Of a DNA stretch of 64,000 nt, positions 24,369 through 36,416 are shown piece after piece (the first letter of the stretch is position 1; the number at the start of each line of letters is the position of its first letter). Source of the stretch: Hyperoplus lanceolatus (lineage: Eukaryota; Chordata; Actinopteri; Uranoscopiformes; Ammodytidae). The notes beneath the pieces were generated by a model. The model was not told the origin of the DNA, searched no databases, and saw only the letters and a list, made by a program, of their open reading frames with translations. The stretch spans positions 15,062,501-15,126,500 of the forward strand of contig CM049413.1 of the NCBI GenBank assembly GCA_026929865.2, given 5' to 3'. A program made the position numbers and the translations under genes.

Positions 24369-24423
<55 letters not shown>
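24369..24423. repeat. (CA)n microsatellite
   Basis: About 27 CA units. The Cys/Val-rich minus-strand frames here come from the repeat. Confidence 0.96.
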
Positions 24424-24425
<2 letters not shown>

Positions 24426-27400
24426 CCTCCCTCCCATTCCTTTGAAGCTGATGATTACAAAACCATTAACATCATCAATGTTTGGGAGGGTAGAATGACA
24501 AGAAGAGTATGAGGCCAAAGCTGGATATTGAGTCCAACACATCATGCACCCACACAAAGACAGAAACACACTTGTATTCACTATACACTTGAGTCGCATC
24601 TGCTCTTAGACATACATGCTCTTGTTATGGTATGAAAATCCCATTGAACTAAATATCTATAGATAACTTTTACAATCATGGTCGGCCTTTTATTTTTTTT
24701 GTGAAGATATACCTATGGCTTTATATAATCATACATCGAAATCAGTCTGTAGCGAACACCCACACACCCACGCAGGTTTTTCTCACTTCCCTCTCATACT
24801 TTGCAAAGAATGATTTATGCTGAGCGGGGATATCCAAGTGACGCCACTATCAGACATTGGAAAGTAAGTAACAAGTCACTTTCTGCTTTATCATCATTAG
24901 ATGGTATACTGTAGCAGAGCTCATGGACGCTATGTCGACACATACCAGTATTCGTACGGATTTATAATACTGTAGGCCTGTGTAAAGCCCAGGTACCCCC
25001 CTTGATTTACTGTTTGTACCGGTGATCCTGGAATGCGGGACATATACTATACAATAACTGTTATGACTTACTGCCCTTGACAACTGCCTTTCATGTTTGC
25101 TGCATAAATCAGGGAAACAGGAGGATGAGTTGTAGTCGTACACATGTTCAAGACATTCCCGAGCAGCTCGAGGTCTCCTCTTTTGGACATAACACGTGAC
25201 TGGTGGCACACGCACAGCATTCTTTAGTTGCACACTAAAACATAAGAAAAAAAAGAAACCCACCAGAACGAGAGGAGACATCAACAACTTCCTTCTGAGG
25301 AGAGGCGAACTCTGTTTTACCCTATCATGTAAGGGTCTAGATTTCCGAATTCCCTTTTTTGTATGAATCGTAGTAATTGTAGAAGTATTATGAACAGATT
25401 TTACTCCTGTTTTTACTGTTGATGAGAATATATTTTGACAGTCTTTCCCAGAGTAAATATTTGTCGATATCCCCTAATTTAAGAAAGAACATCTTTTTCT
25501 AGTTTAGAAACCATTTTAACCCTTTTGAGTTAGAAATACATAATCGTTATTTCCTACTGTACAAATTTTCTATTATGAATGGAACATTTAAAAAAAAGTA
25601 GGCTATATCTGATTCATGTACCATATTCTACTGAATTTATTTTTCTTAGTGTTTTTTTCCCAGGCTTTTTCCATAGAGGCATGCCCTGAATGACAGTGTT
25701 AGAAGTTAGGATAAGAGACGACCGGCACTTGATTGATGATGATGATGATGTGTCTCTCTCTCTCTATACTGCCTCTTCTGCTTTGCGGTGTTTATTTGAC
25801 AATGTCTGATTGAGCTCCCACAAAGATTATAACATTGCTTTCTTTTATTGCTTTTTTTCCTGGGAGTTTTCAGTGCAGTGTGTAGATATTTTGTCCGACT
25901 GCTGCACATGCACATCGCATATGGTGTTATGGGAAGGGAGATGCAAACTTTCTCACACACACATACACACACACACACTAGTTTGCTGGTGTGAAATCCA
26001 GGGATTGTTGCAGGGTTTAGAGTTCTTAGAACACCACCAACACACAGCAGCTCTGCCAAAGGGACCACAGAGTTTGAGGCAAAGACACAGACACAAACAC
26101 ACGCAAATGCACAGGAACATGGCCATGGCAGCGCTGTCAGTGAGTCAGTGTGTGAGTCACACTCCGGCTATGCTTCCTCTCAATTTTATAACAGCCGCCA
26201 GCACGACACTGTAGTTAATATACCAGACTGTATTGTAGGACTCCGTGGCACACATGCACATATATACACATACTGTATTACCTATACACAAACACAGACA
26301 CACATACACATGCAACCTATTCATTGGGGACGACTGCAGATGAGTCAGAAGGGATTCCTTACTACTTTGTGAGCCAATCATAGGGCTTTGCACCACAGAT
26401 ACTGACTCCATCAAATTTGACCTATGAATCACACCCCCATATTTTCTTAGGAGGAAGGGACTATTGAGAGGTGTCTATTTAAAATCCCACATCAAGGCTT
26501 GTTTCTATCTGTCACACTATGAGATGAAATGTTACCAGGTATGCATTAAAAGGGCTGACCCACACACATGCACTGGTAGAATCAACCCAGGCGAAGACAA
26601 TTTCATGTGTTATGGTTTGCAAGAACTGCACTATCATGAAGGTGAATGCTAAAATTATTCAAGAGTATGGCCAAGTTTTGTGACTTTCTAAATGCAATCA
26701 TTCTGCTTCTCTAGAGGGGTAGCTGATTGCAGGTGACGCACACACACACACACACACACACACTCTTTGCAGCTATCTGCAGGTCAAAAAGAACACAATG
26801 TCTCCATATCACAGTCTCCCCATCTTGCTTAACACTCAAGGGGAGAAAACCTTTAAACATCACCCTCTGGTGGTGGCTTAGAAGTAGTGAAACTGTGCCC
26901 CAGCATTTCAAAAAGGAAAGGTGTTCTAAAGCTCTGCAGAAAGAGTTTATTCATTCCTTTGCACTTTTATTGTTGCAATTCTAGATGGAAAACAGTTCCA
27001 TGTATTGCCGGTAATGGGAGACACCTGTAGAAAAAAAATGCCAGATAGTTTGCTGTTGAAAGAAGAAAAACCTGTGGCACACGAGAAGGCCTCTGGCAAA
27101 GTCAGATGGGTTGCACAACGCTCAAAGGGAAAGGTAGCTATTATGAAAGCAGCTGCATGAGGCCGTGCAGTTGTTGACGCGTGCCGTGGGTGATGGATCT
27201 TGATAGGAGTGGCATGACGCTGACGGGCAGTGAGTCAGAGTGGAAGATAAGGAGCTGGTGGTAAGGGCTCATGAACTCTCTCAACTGTCCCTCCTTTCCC
27301 CTTCACATCTGCTTCTTCCCATCATGGGTATCCTTATTTGTTTGGTCAGCCTTTGTCTTTTACAGTCAATGACTCATAACTTAACTCGTATACGTCCTCT

Positions 27401-28600
27401 ACTACCTTTCACTCTTCTTGGCTGACATGAAGATCTGCCTTTTCTCTAACGACTTCCCTCGTATTAATCTTTCCTTTTGTTTCTTTCAGACCCCCCTTTT
27501 CTCACGCCGTTCACTGTCAATTCTTCTACACTGTGAGCAGGGAGTGGTGGAGCCTTTAGGTTGGTCTGCCATTGGTTTTGAACCTCTCTGACTCACTCAC
27601 TCATTCTCTCTCTCACACACACACAAACGCTTTATAGGCTATGACTCACTGCATCTACAGGCCATTCAGATACACAGTGCACCAAAAGTCAAACTGGCAA
27701 GTGAGTGTGTGTGTTAGTGCATACACATTAACCTTTATATGCATTATATGTGCCGTTGCGTGGCGAAGGCTATTGACACACCGCCTACACAGCTTTTATC
27801 TCACAGTCACAGAGACAATCAGTGTTTACTGTAAGGGCGGTTTTGGTAGCCCTCATACTCGTTCTATCAAAGAATGAACATCTTGGTGCTCAGTGAGTTA
27901 CATTTGTGCATGTGTTCATAAGAAAGATATGCGTTTGTTGCTTTGTACAGTCTTAAAAGCCGCAATATGTTTGTTTGCACAAATCCTAGGGGCAGAAAAG
28001 TATTCATCATGACATGGGCAGCTGAGTGATGATAAATGTGTTGAGTGACTCATGCAGAAGAGACATGGGAGCCATCAGGCGACATAGTGGCAGCAGGCTC
28101 CACTGTGACAGACTAAACATACCGTAACACACAGACATAGACACACATCCTGATAAAAAAACACAGACAGTGCAGAGAGAATGTCACCGGCTTCATACTT
28201 AGCACTTTAGCATGGCTGTGGAAGAGATAAGTCACTCTCAACTGCGGTCGTCACATAACTAGTGTCACTTGGCCTGATTCACACTCTAAACGATTTTCTC
28301 AAATAACAATCAAACTCTCTGCTGGCATTGTTATGCAAAGTGACAGGGGAGTACACCATGTACTTATTATAGAAGCACAATTCACTGGAACAAATGTGAA
28401 ATCTGATATATTTTATTAATTAATAATAAGGATGAATTAGGCTACATGATGAAGTAAGATGCACTGATAAAATTATACAAATTAATATATGCATTTTGGC
28501 ATTGTGTGTTATAGTATAAAAATATAGCTACGACGATAATTTCAAAGACAAATGTTAGTAATGAATGAGTAACATGTTCTCTCACAAAGCGTCATATAAC
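24424..28600. other. non-coding, minor simple repeats
   Basis: The region contains short CA tracts (25955-25978 and 26738-26762), a GAT run with an adjacent TC run (25732-25765) and scattered CA-rich sequence. Frames such as 24850-25287 (-) and 25810-26214 (+) show no domain. It lies downstream of cibar1 and may hold regulatory DNA that I cannot identify. Confidence 0.45.
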
Positions 28601-28672
28601 TAAAACACACTTTTTAAACACTACAATACTGAGGGGATTTTGGCAATGACACCCAGCTTTTCTGGAACACGG

Positions 28673-28678
28673 TTTAAT
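28673..28678 (-). terminator. candidate cibar1 polyadenylation signal
   Basis: ATTAAA on the minus strand, about 70 nt past the cibar1 stop codon. It is the nearest common hexamer variant. Cleavage-site evidence is lacking, and a later signal may be used. Confidence 0.3.
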
Positions 28679-28747
28679 ACAGTTACACACCTTTTGATAT
28701 CCTTTTTCTTCCCATGCAGACAAACAAAATGACAAAAGAAAAAGATT

Positions 28748-28852
28748 TTAATCATCTGAGTCCTCATCTCCCTCCTCCTCTGTCTCTTCAGATTCCTCTT
28801 CATCCTCTTCGTCGTCCTCCTCCTCTCTCCTTGTCTGTCGAGCTCTCTGTTG
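28748..28852 (-). CDS. cibar1: cibar1 coding exon 9 (last), acidic tail
   Basis: The acceptor is TTGTCACAG before CAACAGAGAGC. It encodes residues 261-294, starting QQRARQTRREEEDD, then almost only Glu/Asp and ending DEDSDD before TAA. The acidic, probably disordered tail is typical of CIBAR1. Confidence 0.92.
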   Translation of the reverse strand, partial: QQRARQTRREEEDDEEDEEESEETEEEGDEDSDD

Positions 28853-31001
28853 CTGTGACAACAAATAAACAGTCAACATGCGACTAAAAACATTTAGCAG
28901 GTAGGTAGTCATTAAGCACAGCTAGTGGTTTTTATGGGAACATTTCTCTTTCACTAAGGTTGAAAGAGCCGAGACAATACAGGTAGAGAGATGTGAACAC
29001 ACCCATCTATGCACCGACACCAAATTCCTCTGTGCATACTTGTAGTTCCATTCTATGAGAACACAGATATATCTCACGTTGAACGGACTACATACTACGG
29101 AAGTTCATATGATGGTATGTGTATAGTCTAAGAACAATACTTTATCTTCCTCACTTTTATTATCAGTTTTAATCTGGAGATTTACCTAGAATGCAAAGAG
29201 TGTCTGCAGTCCACCTAGCTGTATATGTGGCTGTTTTGTGGCATATTCTGCAATTGACTGGACACATCTACCAGACACATTATCTAAACACATCCGACTG
29301 CAACCCTAAAAATGACAGCTCAATGATATCAAATGATAACCTTCGTTAAGTGCCAAAGTGTAGAAAAGCTGTATGGACATTCTACAAAAAGATACAAAAA
29401 AATTAGTGTAGTACCACTGTTATGATGCTGAAGTAAACTGAACTGCAGGAGGAAATGTATGATGTTACTGATATGCAGTGGCATGTGTGGAATTCAAAGT
29501 GGATGATGATGAGTGGGTTGCTGCACAAAACAATTGGCCCAACTGAAAAGACTAAAAGGTTATAAGGCACCAGCCTTTAGTGGGAAGACGGAAGAATTCC
29601 CTTTTTCTAAAGGAGGAAGGGATTTTTTTTTTTAATTCTTCACCACAATAAGAATTTATGCAACTGTCAAAGTCTAACAGTCCTTGCCATAACAGAAACT
29701 ACATCAAACAGGGATAATCTGGGGGAATCTCTCGTTTGAATAAGAACATCTATTTACTGTCTGTATCTTACCTGTAAGGTCCCTGTTGTACTCAAGAGGG
29801 ACTCGGTCCGATCGAGGGAGGTTTTGGAATTAGCTCGCACTATGTCTAAGCGTGACGGGTAGTCAGGGGGGTGCATCAAAGTCCTGAAAACCTGCCAAAC
29901 ACAGTAGTTGCTAGGTTTTTCCAAAGAGAAACAGGAGAATGGAAAGCAATGCCCTAAACACATTGGTAGATCACCGGTTATCTCAATGTGTGCACTAAAT
30001 ATAATGCAAGATAACCATGAATCTAAAAAAGGAATGTGTCAACATAATATATAGTCATATATAATTATATACATTTATATTTTATAAAATGTAGAGTATT
30101 TGGTAAGCAAAGACACACACTTAAATACTCTACACTGGGCTTTTCACTGCGTAGACCATTTCTGCAAGAGCTCTCGATCAGGATTATCTTCATGCCTGTC
30201 GTTGTGCCCTATTCAGATGATTCAATCTCCCATGCTTTGTTCTATGAGTCATTGAAAAACAGCCTTGTCCGGGTGAGGAGTTTCGCTTCAATGTGAATGG
30301 AAGGGAGATGATTCAGAGCAAAAACACACAGATGAGATGGCACAGAGGGGTGGAGGAAAATAGCACAAGGGCATCTGCAGGAAGAACCCCGCTCTCTTGG
30401 ATATCAGTGATCCTTTTGAGTTCTCACTACAGGCTTTGTCTTGTGAAATAATTGGGCAAACTTCTTAAACCAAATTGTAAAACAGAAAAAAAAGATGCTA
30501 ACATGAGCTTTAAATTGTGCAGGATTCCCTACAGGTCACTTTAAAGTTTCCGAATCAGTGAAGGGTGCAGCTTTTAAAGTATGTATGAGCAATGAGTCGA
30601 TGAGTAAAGTGTGCAGAGGGCCATGGTGGTTTGCACTTGTTACATAGTACCATCAGGTTAATCAAGTGCACAGCATAGGGTGTACACAGAAACTGTTCAG
30701 CTTTTAGCCCTGTCACAATCATATATTAAGTACATCCTTTCTCTGAGTATTTGTCAGGAACACTCCAATGATTACGTCATGTTCTTACACGTCAGCTCCC
30801 ACACACTCCTACACACTAACACATTAATGCTTAGGCTATTTATAGCGCCTGGGCCACGGTTGACCTTGAGCAGGTCCTCAGCCTACCTCCAGGTCCTCCT
30901 CTTCATCCACACTTTGAATGCTCTGGTAGGCCAATGTGTACGCTTCTAAGGCCTTGGCATGGAACGACATCTCCACTGTCACAAACTCGCCAAAGATCTT
31001 C

Positions 31002-31034
<33 letters not shown>

Positions 31035-34000
31035 TTGAAGGACAAGGACACTATTTCAGTGCTCAATTAACTGTGGAACTGTATGAATCACAACTACATG
31101 GTGAGCTCTAGTCACTAAAAAGACTTCTGAATTGACAAAACGGGAATATTTCCAAAGCAACTGAAGGAGGATTTAAATGTTGTGGGCAGGTGTCAAAATT
31201 AACCCAACACATCATCAATATTGTCTAGTTTCACTTCATTGTCAACCACTGCTTCAACAGATACACTCAAATTAGACCTAGATTTCATATAAGGTAGACA
31301 GAAAGCTCGGCACAGCAGACCTTGATGTCGAGGATCTTATGCCTTTCAAACTCGTTTATGGTCTCCTCCAGCTGCCTGGTGGTCCGCGCGGCATCAATGG
31401 TGGCTCTCTGGAGCTCACTTTCAGCCTGAAAAAAATACAATGTACTTCGACCAACGCACCAGTGTCACAATGAAGTATAAACATAGAAAATCAACACTTT
31501 CTCTATGTGGCTGTTTAAGAAATCAATTAGAAATTGAATACTTTTACCTAAATTAGCTCTAAAAAATGTCAAGCAGCTGAAACATCCACCAACTACAGAG
31601 CTGCAGTACCAAAAAATGTCACTTCCAGTTCCCATCTGCGCCACATATTGACCAAAGCCATTCAGCTAGTGACATAATTCTGCAGAAAGGGAAACTAATA
31701 GCTTCTGCAATTTTGACACTTTTGGCATGCCATTTTACAACTTAACTACACAGATAAACAAGGGCCATATTTAATAAACTGTTGCCATTTAAACTGTCAC
31801 TTCCCAGAGGTGCTATGGGGTTGCGTGTCATGTCTAGAACTAGTCTGACCATGACTAAACGTTCTTGTGGAGAAACTGCAAGAGGTTTTGTGAGTGATTT
31901 ACAAGTCTCTCCCATGTCGTGCTTCAAATGAATTAAAGAAGCAATGGCAAATATGCTGCTGCCACTGCATGTGTTGTTACACTTTCATTTGAAAAGGAAC
32001 TCTGAAATGTGGTTCCTCTTTGTTTATCTCATAACAAGTCGCACACGTCATCACCAGCGATGAGATGCTCTGAATACACGGGACACACCTGAGCCTGAAG
32101 GCCGGGGTCAAGGAAACAAGGAAAGATTAGCCTGGATTTTGTGTTTGTTCTACACAGCAACACAGTACAAATTGGTTGCTATTGTTACAGACAAGATAAA
32201 AATTCAATGTGGATCAAAGTTAATTTTCCTGTTGCAACATTCATTAATATCAGTCACTCAAAAATAATTAAGCTGAAGATGTCACCTCTAATTAAAAGGT
32301 TGAGTCAGCTATTCTGAAGAACACTTGGTGTCAAAATAACTTTGTCAGAATCAGTGAATATCTCACAATTCCCTTGAATGTCCGTACTTTGTGTGAACTG
32401 AAAAAAATCTGGTGTTAATACAAAGCTTAGGCTCTGAAAACTGGCATGTTACTGACACAATACAAAGGGTATGTAAACAAGTGTCTCGCTGACTTCACAT
32501 TTAATAATGGATTTTATCTCATAAAAAGTGTTTTGTCTGTTTGATAAGACATTATTTCATAATCAATGCGAGGATACAATGATCTGCCTGTCTGAGGGGT
32601 TTCTCTGTCTGGTCCTCTCAAGCTGAGCCATCTGTTTGGCCTCTCTGTCTCTGGCACTCTGCGTTGTCTTCAGATCCTCCTGCATGGATGCACAAGCACA
32701 CAGCAGCAGTCATTATGAAAGATGCACTTGTGTCAGCTTTTCAAATTCAAAATGACATAATCCAACAAACATTGGCCGTAGCTCAGTATTTCGTGATTCG
32801 ACACCTCAAGTGACCCCCTGTTGCGCAGGTTCCTTTTTGTTTTAGTCCATTTTCCAAAACGGAAGGCAAAGGAAAACCTTATTAAATAATGAGAGATAGT
32901 TTCAGCATTGACAGGAAATTCAATTTAGCCAAGTTCCTGTTTTTCATGATTAAATAACTTCATTTAGCAAGATTGAATTACACTTTGGCATGCTCACTCC
33001 GCCTGTACAACAGATGACTGATTACAATCATTCTCGAAGCGGAGCGTTTTCATTAAAAGAAGCACCTATTTTAAAATCTGGCAAATCTGCAGTATCAAAA
33101 GTATTTTTGTTTTTTAAATGAAAAAGAGTAGAAAAGACATGTTACCAAGGACAGTACTTTGAAACTGTGGGGGCGTCATGTCAACACAAGGCAATATTAC
33201 TAATTTGAACATTTGTTGGAAAGTCACAAATAAATAATAGACTTCATTAATTTTTTTTATCTGAAAATGTTATTTTAATCTTGTTCAAAACAAGATGCTG
33301 AGAGGGGAATAGACTGACTAAGGCACAAAACAGAGCTGATGTGCCAATGGGATATTATCATTGATTCTACACTGCCCTCGTGTGGCTGTGCAGCACTAAT
33401 AACACTAACAGGGAATTGCTCTGCTTCCCAAACTGCCTCTATTATCATTCTGATGACACAGTTGCTGCATCCTTGAAGGCCTAAGCCGCTCTAAAATGCT
33501 GGAGTAATTTAGATGGAACCAAAACAAAACTACATGTTGAGGGGCCAATGCAGGTGGGTACAACTATTCCACCATCTTCTCAGCACTTTTCCTTTCTATG
33601 TCACTGGCAGCTAGTGCAGAATCTGCTATGTTTCTGTATGTGTTTAATCTGTAATATCTTCAGAAGCAGGAATAAGACAGAAAACACGGGAGTCATTGTA
33701 GATATCAAGATAGCTGCAGCTCACAGCAACACTTACCCTTTTACGCTTCACTACAGCTCCATAGCTTTTTAATGGCTCTATGACTTTAGCTTCAAGTCTT
33801 TCCACCTGTTAGGAAAAAAACTTGTCGTCAACTTTGCTTTTACCCAACACATTTTACAACATGGCTGTGAATATTTCATTGTGATTGAAGTCAAAGCATC
33901 AGGAAATATAATACTACAGTTTTACCTCAGCTTGGCGGTAGTCTCCGACCTTGGCCAGATGTTCAGCAAACTGCTTCATTCCCTTCTTCAAGTTCGGTGT

Positions 34001-35274
34001 TTCCGTGTCTGCATATGTGCCGATTTCCCGAACCAGAACATCTGATTTGTCTCGTAGCCTGGCTGTTTTACGGACATAGGCAGCAAACAGCTGGCACATG
34101 TCTCCGAAGTGTTTCTCCACATTAGTGATGTTGTCCTGGATCTTTCTTGTCTGGTTGTCCCTGGAGAAGGTGGAGGACAGCATTCAAGTCAGAAATCAAA
34201 CTGGGACCGGAACTTGACAAGAAAGTACACATTGTTGGCAACAATAATACAATTGTTCTTGTCCAATAAGTTATGATTTTGAATTGTCTATCTACATCAA
34301 TGTGTGGCTGGCCATCGATGACAAACACACCTTGTTGATATGATGTATAGTGTCTTGTTTTTCACATTTACAATCAGCTTTATTGGTAAATAATGTGTGA
34401 GGGAAATGGAAATAGATGTAATTGCTTTGATATTGATTGAATAATAGGTGTAGATCACAAAAATACCTAAATAATTGAAACAACCTATGCTCTGCTTTTT
34501 TTTTCTTTTGCCATGTTCAGCACATATTTTTTTCATTTTCATTTAACCTTTATTTTTTCGTGAGTATGGCATTGTACTTACTTATGTAAAATATCTAAGT
34601 AGGCCACTTCTTCTACCTCTAGTCATCTGTTTGACTAAAATAATTTCAAGCACTGGTCAATTGTACGATTTCTGGCAATCTAGATTTTTAATATGCCTTC
34701 TTTCAGTGACAAAGGTGCAAATATCATCAATCACAAACATATGACTTGTACTTGTCCATCTTGGCAATTTGATGATTTTGAATGCATCATTAAATGCCGC
34801 CTGAAGCAATGCCTACGATTTAATGATCGTTGATGACGCAGACACGTAACCAGTTTCAAGTAAGTGTGGAAAACCCTTTTTTAAAGAATTACTATAAAAA
34901 ACACGTCTCTTTTGGAGACAGCAACGTTCCTTGCCCTTTGTTTATTTTGAGGAATGCAAATTAAACCGATATATCTACAATAGTGTCCCGGATGAGAAAA
35001 GTCCGTTTGTGTATAATGACAATCTCCTCATGGTTCAGTAAATGGTCCCTTAAATCTACTGTAAAAATGCTCGGCTATATACAGTATTTAAACGTGAAAG
35101 CACAATTGCAGCCACAGCTGTTTTATCTTGGCTGGTTTTGGGATGTTGCTTTTTGTATACGCTAATGTTAACTTGCAGAGTTCCCCAGTATCTAACTAAC
35201 TAGCGTTATAGAAAGGGTTTGCTTGACGCATTTGATTTCTCTTACCTCGCTCTTGCATCGGGCGTACGACTCAT
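28748..35274 (-). CDS. cibar1: CIBAR1 (FAM92A), BAR-domain ciliary protein, nine coding exons
   Basis: CBY1-interacting BAR-domain protein 1 binds Chibby at the ciliary base, supports ciliogenesis, and its BAR domain bends membranes; a mitochondrial inner-membrane role is also reported. Exons on the minus strand: 35274-35246, 34160-33926, 33805-33737, 32679-32578, 32094-32089, 31425-31321, 31000-30887, 29891-29772 and 28852-28748. All have GT/AG borders and join in frame to 294 codons plus TAA, close to the roughly 290-residue mammalian protein. The start MSRTPDARARDNQT matches the family. The FAM92/BAR region covers about residues 6-217 and is rich in heptad-like helices. It includes ADTETPNLKKG, DYRQAEVERLEAKV and RNPSDRQII. 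The tail (about 265-294) is strongly acidic. No frameshift or stop was found. The paralogue cibar2 fits less well because its N-terminus differs. Confidence 0.95.
29772..29891 (-). CDS. cibar1: cibar1 coding exon 8
   Basis: It is 120 nt, phase 0 at both ends, with acceptor TTTGGCAG and donor GTAAGA. It encodes residues 221-260, including HPPDYPSRLDIVRANSKTSL, the conserved segment after the BAR domain, and ends GTLQ. Confidence 0.95.
30887..31000 (-). CDS. cibar1: cibar1 coding exon 7
   Basis: It is 114 nt, phase 0 at both ends. It encodes residues 183-220: KIFGEFVTVEMSFHAKALEA, then YTLAYQSIQ and VDEEEDLE, the last helix of the BAR region. The donor is GTAGGC. The acceptor follows an unusually long poly-T run (31003-31032). 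Confidence 0.95.
31003..31032 (-). repeat. poly-A/T run forming the polypyrimidine tract of cibar1 intron 6
   Basis: About 30 A on the plus strand, so about 30 T in the minus-strand transcript, ending ...TTATAG directly before exon 7. It therefore serves as the splice-acceptor tract. A homopolymer of this length is prone to length change. Confidence 0.85.
31321..31425 (-). CDS. cibar1: cibar1 coding exon 6
   Basis: It is 105 nt, phase 0, with acceptor TTTTTTTCAG and donor GTCTGC. It encodes residues 148-182: AESELQRATIDAARTTRQLE, then ETINEFERHKILDIK, a long BAR-domain helix. Confidence 0.95.
32089..32094 (-). CDS. cibar1: cibar1 microexon 5 (6 nt, Ala-Gln)
   Basis: GCTCAG lies between a pyrimidine-rich tract ending CCGGCCTTCAG and a donor GTGTGT. 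Exon 4 ends in RQII and exon 6 starts AESELQ. Family members carry two residues between these (Ser-Gln in mammals, from memory). Neither neighbouring exon can supply them from adjacent sequence, whereas this 6-nt exon adds exactly Ala-Gln in phase 0. Skipping it also keeps the frame, so an alternative form lacking two residues is possible. Inferred from sequence only. Confidence 0.75.
32578..32679 (-). CDS. cibar1: cibar1 coding exon 4
   Basis: It is 102 nt, phase 0, with acceptor CCATGCAG and donor GTATCC. It encodes residues 112-145: EDLKTTQSARDREAKQMAQL, then ERTRQRNPSDRQII. Confidence 0.95.
33737..33805 (-). CDS. cibar1: cibar1 coding exon 3
   Basis: It is 69 nt, phase 0, with acceptor CCTAACAG and donor GTAAGT. 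It encodes residues 89-111, VERLEAKVIEPLKSYGAVVK plus RKR, a conserved segment of the BAR helix. Confidence 0.95.
33926..34160 (-). CDS. cibar1: cibar1 coding exon 2
   Basis: It is 235 nt and enters with two bases carried from exon 1 (AG|G, Arg). The acceptor is CTTCTCCAG and the donor GTAAAA. It encodes residues 10-88: RDNQTRKIQDNITNVEKHFG, then YVRKTARLRDKSDVLVREI, and ending DYRQAE, the most recognisable part of the FAM92 domain. Confidence 0.96.
35246..35274 (-). CDS. cibar1: cibar1 coding exon 1
   Basis: It is 29 coding nt, ATG in a good context (ACAAAATGAG) and ending AG|GTAAGAG. It encodes MSRTPDARA plus a split Arg codon, the conserved N-terminus of CIBAR1. This fixes the start; the ATG that opens the longer frame upstream of exon 2 lies in the intron. 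Confidence 0.93.
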
Positions 35275-35400
35275 TTTGTCACAAAATGAAATGCACTCTT
35301 TTTAGACGACTTTATCCACATTAGCAGCACTAGCTCACAGCTTCTCTCCCAGGCTAGCACGCCAGTCCGCCGTTTCCATGGAATCCGAGGGGTTTCCGCT

Positions 35401-35422
35401 TGCGCAACGCATTCTGGGAGAT
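35401..35422 (-). promoter_or_regulatory. ZNF143/THAP11 (SBS)-like promoter motif upstream of cibar1
   Basis: The minus strand reads CTCCCAGAATGCGTTGCGC about 130 bp upstream of the cibar1 ATG. This closely resembles the SBS element bound by ZNF143 and THAP11 in TATA-less, often bidirectional vertebrate promoters. I see no TATA box. Transcript 5' ends would be needed to confirm the promoter. Confidence 0.5.
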
Positions 35423-35423
35423 C

Positions 35424-35924
35424 GAGTCACTAGACTGTACCTGTTTCTCTTTGGCCTTTTTTTCTTCTTTGAATCTCGGCTAATTGCTAAATTTGCACGT
35501 TTTTGTTGTTGCGTCTACTAGTAAAAACTGGAGTGGAGTTTGGAGCTCCTGCGAGGACACAAGAAAGATTCAGCTCTGCACAAGGTATGGCAACATCTTT
35601 TATTTTGATGGTTGCACTGTGAATTAAATTGTGTTTTTCTAAAAGCAGCAGTGGAAATGTAGCCTACTGTGTTCATGTAGGCTATATGTGGCTTACTTGA
35701 GTACATTAACTTACCAGTACTGTACTTTACCCCTGGTACTTGAGTTTTCCCATTTTATGCCACTTTATAGCCCACTTCAACAACATAACACAATATTTAA
35801 TTTGTAGCCTACTCTACATTCATTAAATATCATTAGTCAGAATATTACACACACAATACACATGATCAACAGCATTGCTGCAGATAAACTGCCCACAGTA
35901 AAAAGCAGCCGTAAGTAAGCTATA
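35424..35924. other. region upstream of cibar1, no gene recognised
   Basis: A possible divergent non-coding exon could end at the donor AAG|GTATGG near 35585. I see no coding frame to support a head-to-head partner such as rbm12b, which neighbours this gene in mammals. Confidence 0.4.
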
Positions 35925-35932
35925 GGCTACAC
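35925..35932. repeat. 8-bp target-site duplication of hAT-like copy B, left
   Basis: GGCTACAC here is repeated exactly at 36409-36416. Confidence 0.9.
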
Positions 35933-36408
35933 CAGTGGTTTTATTTTATTTATCTGTACAAAACCACTGTATGAGTTTCTGGCACGAGCATTCTACATAC
36001 AACCTTATTATCAAATTAGATAACAAAATTAGACAAAATTCAAAGTTCAGGTTATTAGCTCAATTTGTAACATTTAAACAAGACTGCTCAGTCTGTGTGA
36101 ATCTCAGGACAGAGAAACAAGAGCAAATGATTAACTGAGGTTTGCATTTCATTCAAACCACTTTTAAACTGTAAATATAGTTAAGGTGGTGTTTTTTTTT
36201 ATTATCATAGGCCAATAGGCCTTCTGTGATGAGATAACGATAATTCATTAATGTTATTATTAGTCTACTTGCTTGATTTCTTTTTAAATAGCCTGCAGAG
36301 ACACATGTGGACATTTATTCACAGCAAATCGTGGCCTTTCGCGCGGATATGACCATACACAAGCACACTTCGCGCTTGCTAGCGCGCCCCACCATTTGAG
36401 AAGCACTG
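35933..36408. mobile_element. hAT-like non-autonomous element, copy B
   Basis: The left end begins CAGTGGTT and the right end closes TTGAGAAGCACTG, as in copy A at 14432-15115. A perfect 8-bp duplication (GGCTACAC) flanks it. The AT-rich core matches copy A closely (for example GTATGAGTTTCTG and AATAGGCCTTCTGTGATGAG). The GC-rich blocks just inside the ends are missing, leaving 476 bp. The ORF 35935-36138 lies inside it and is not a gene. Confidence 0.9.
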
Positions 36409-36416
36409 GGCTACAC

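Noticed and set aside
34122..34328. 68-codon minus-strand frame overlapping the start of cibar1 exon 2
   Set aside because: A different frame running from the intron into exon 2; the splice sites and family match support the cibar1 frame instead.
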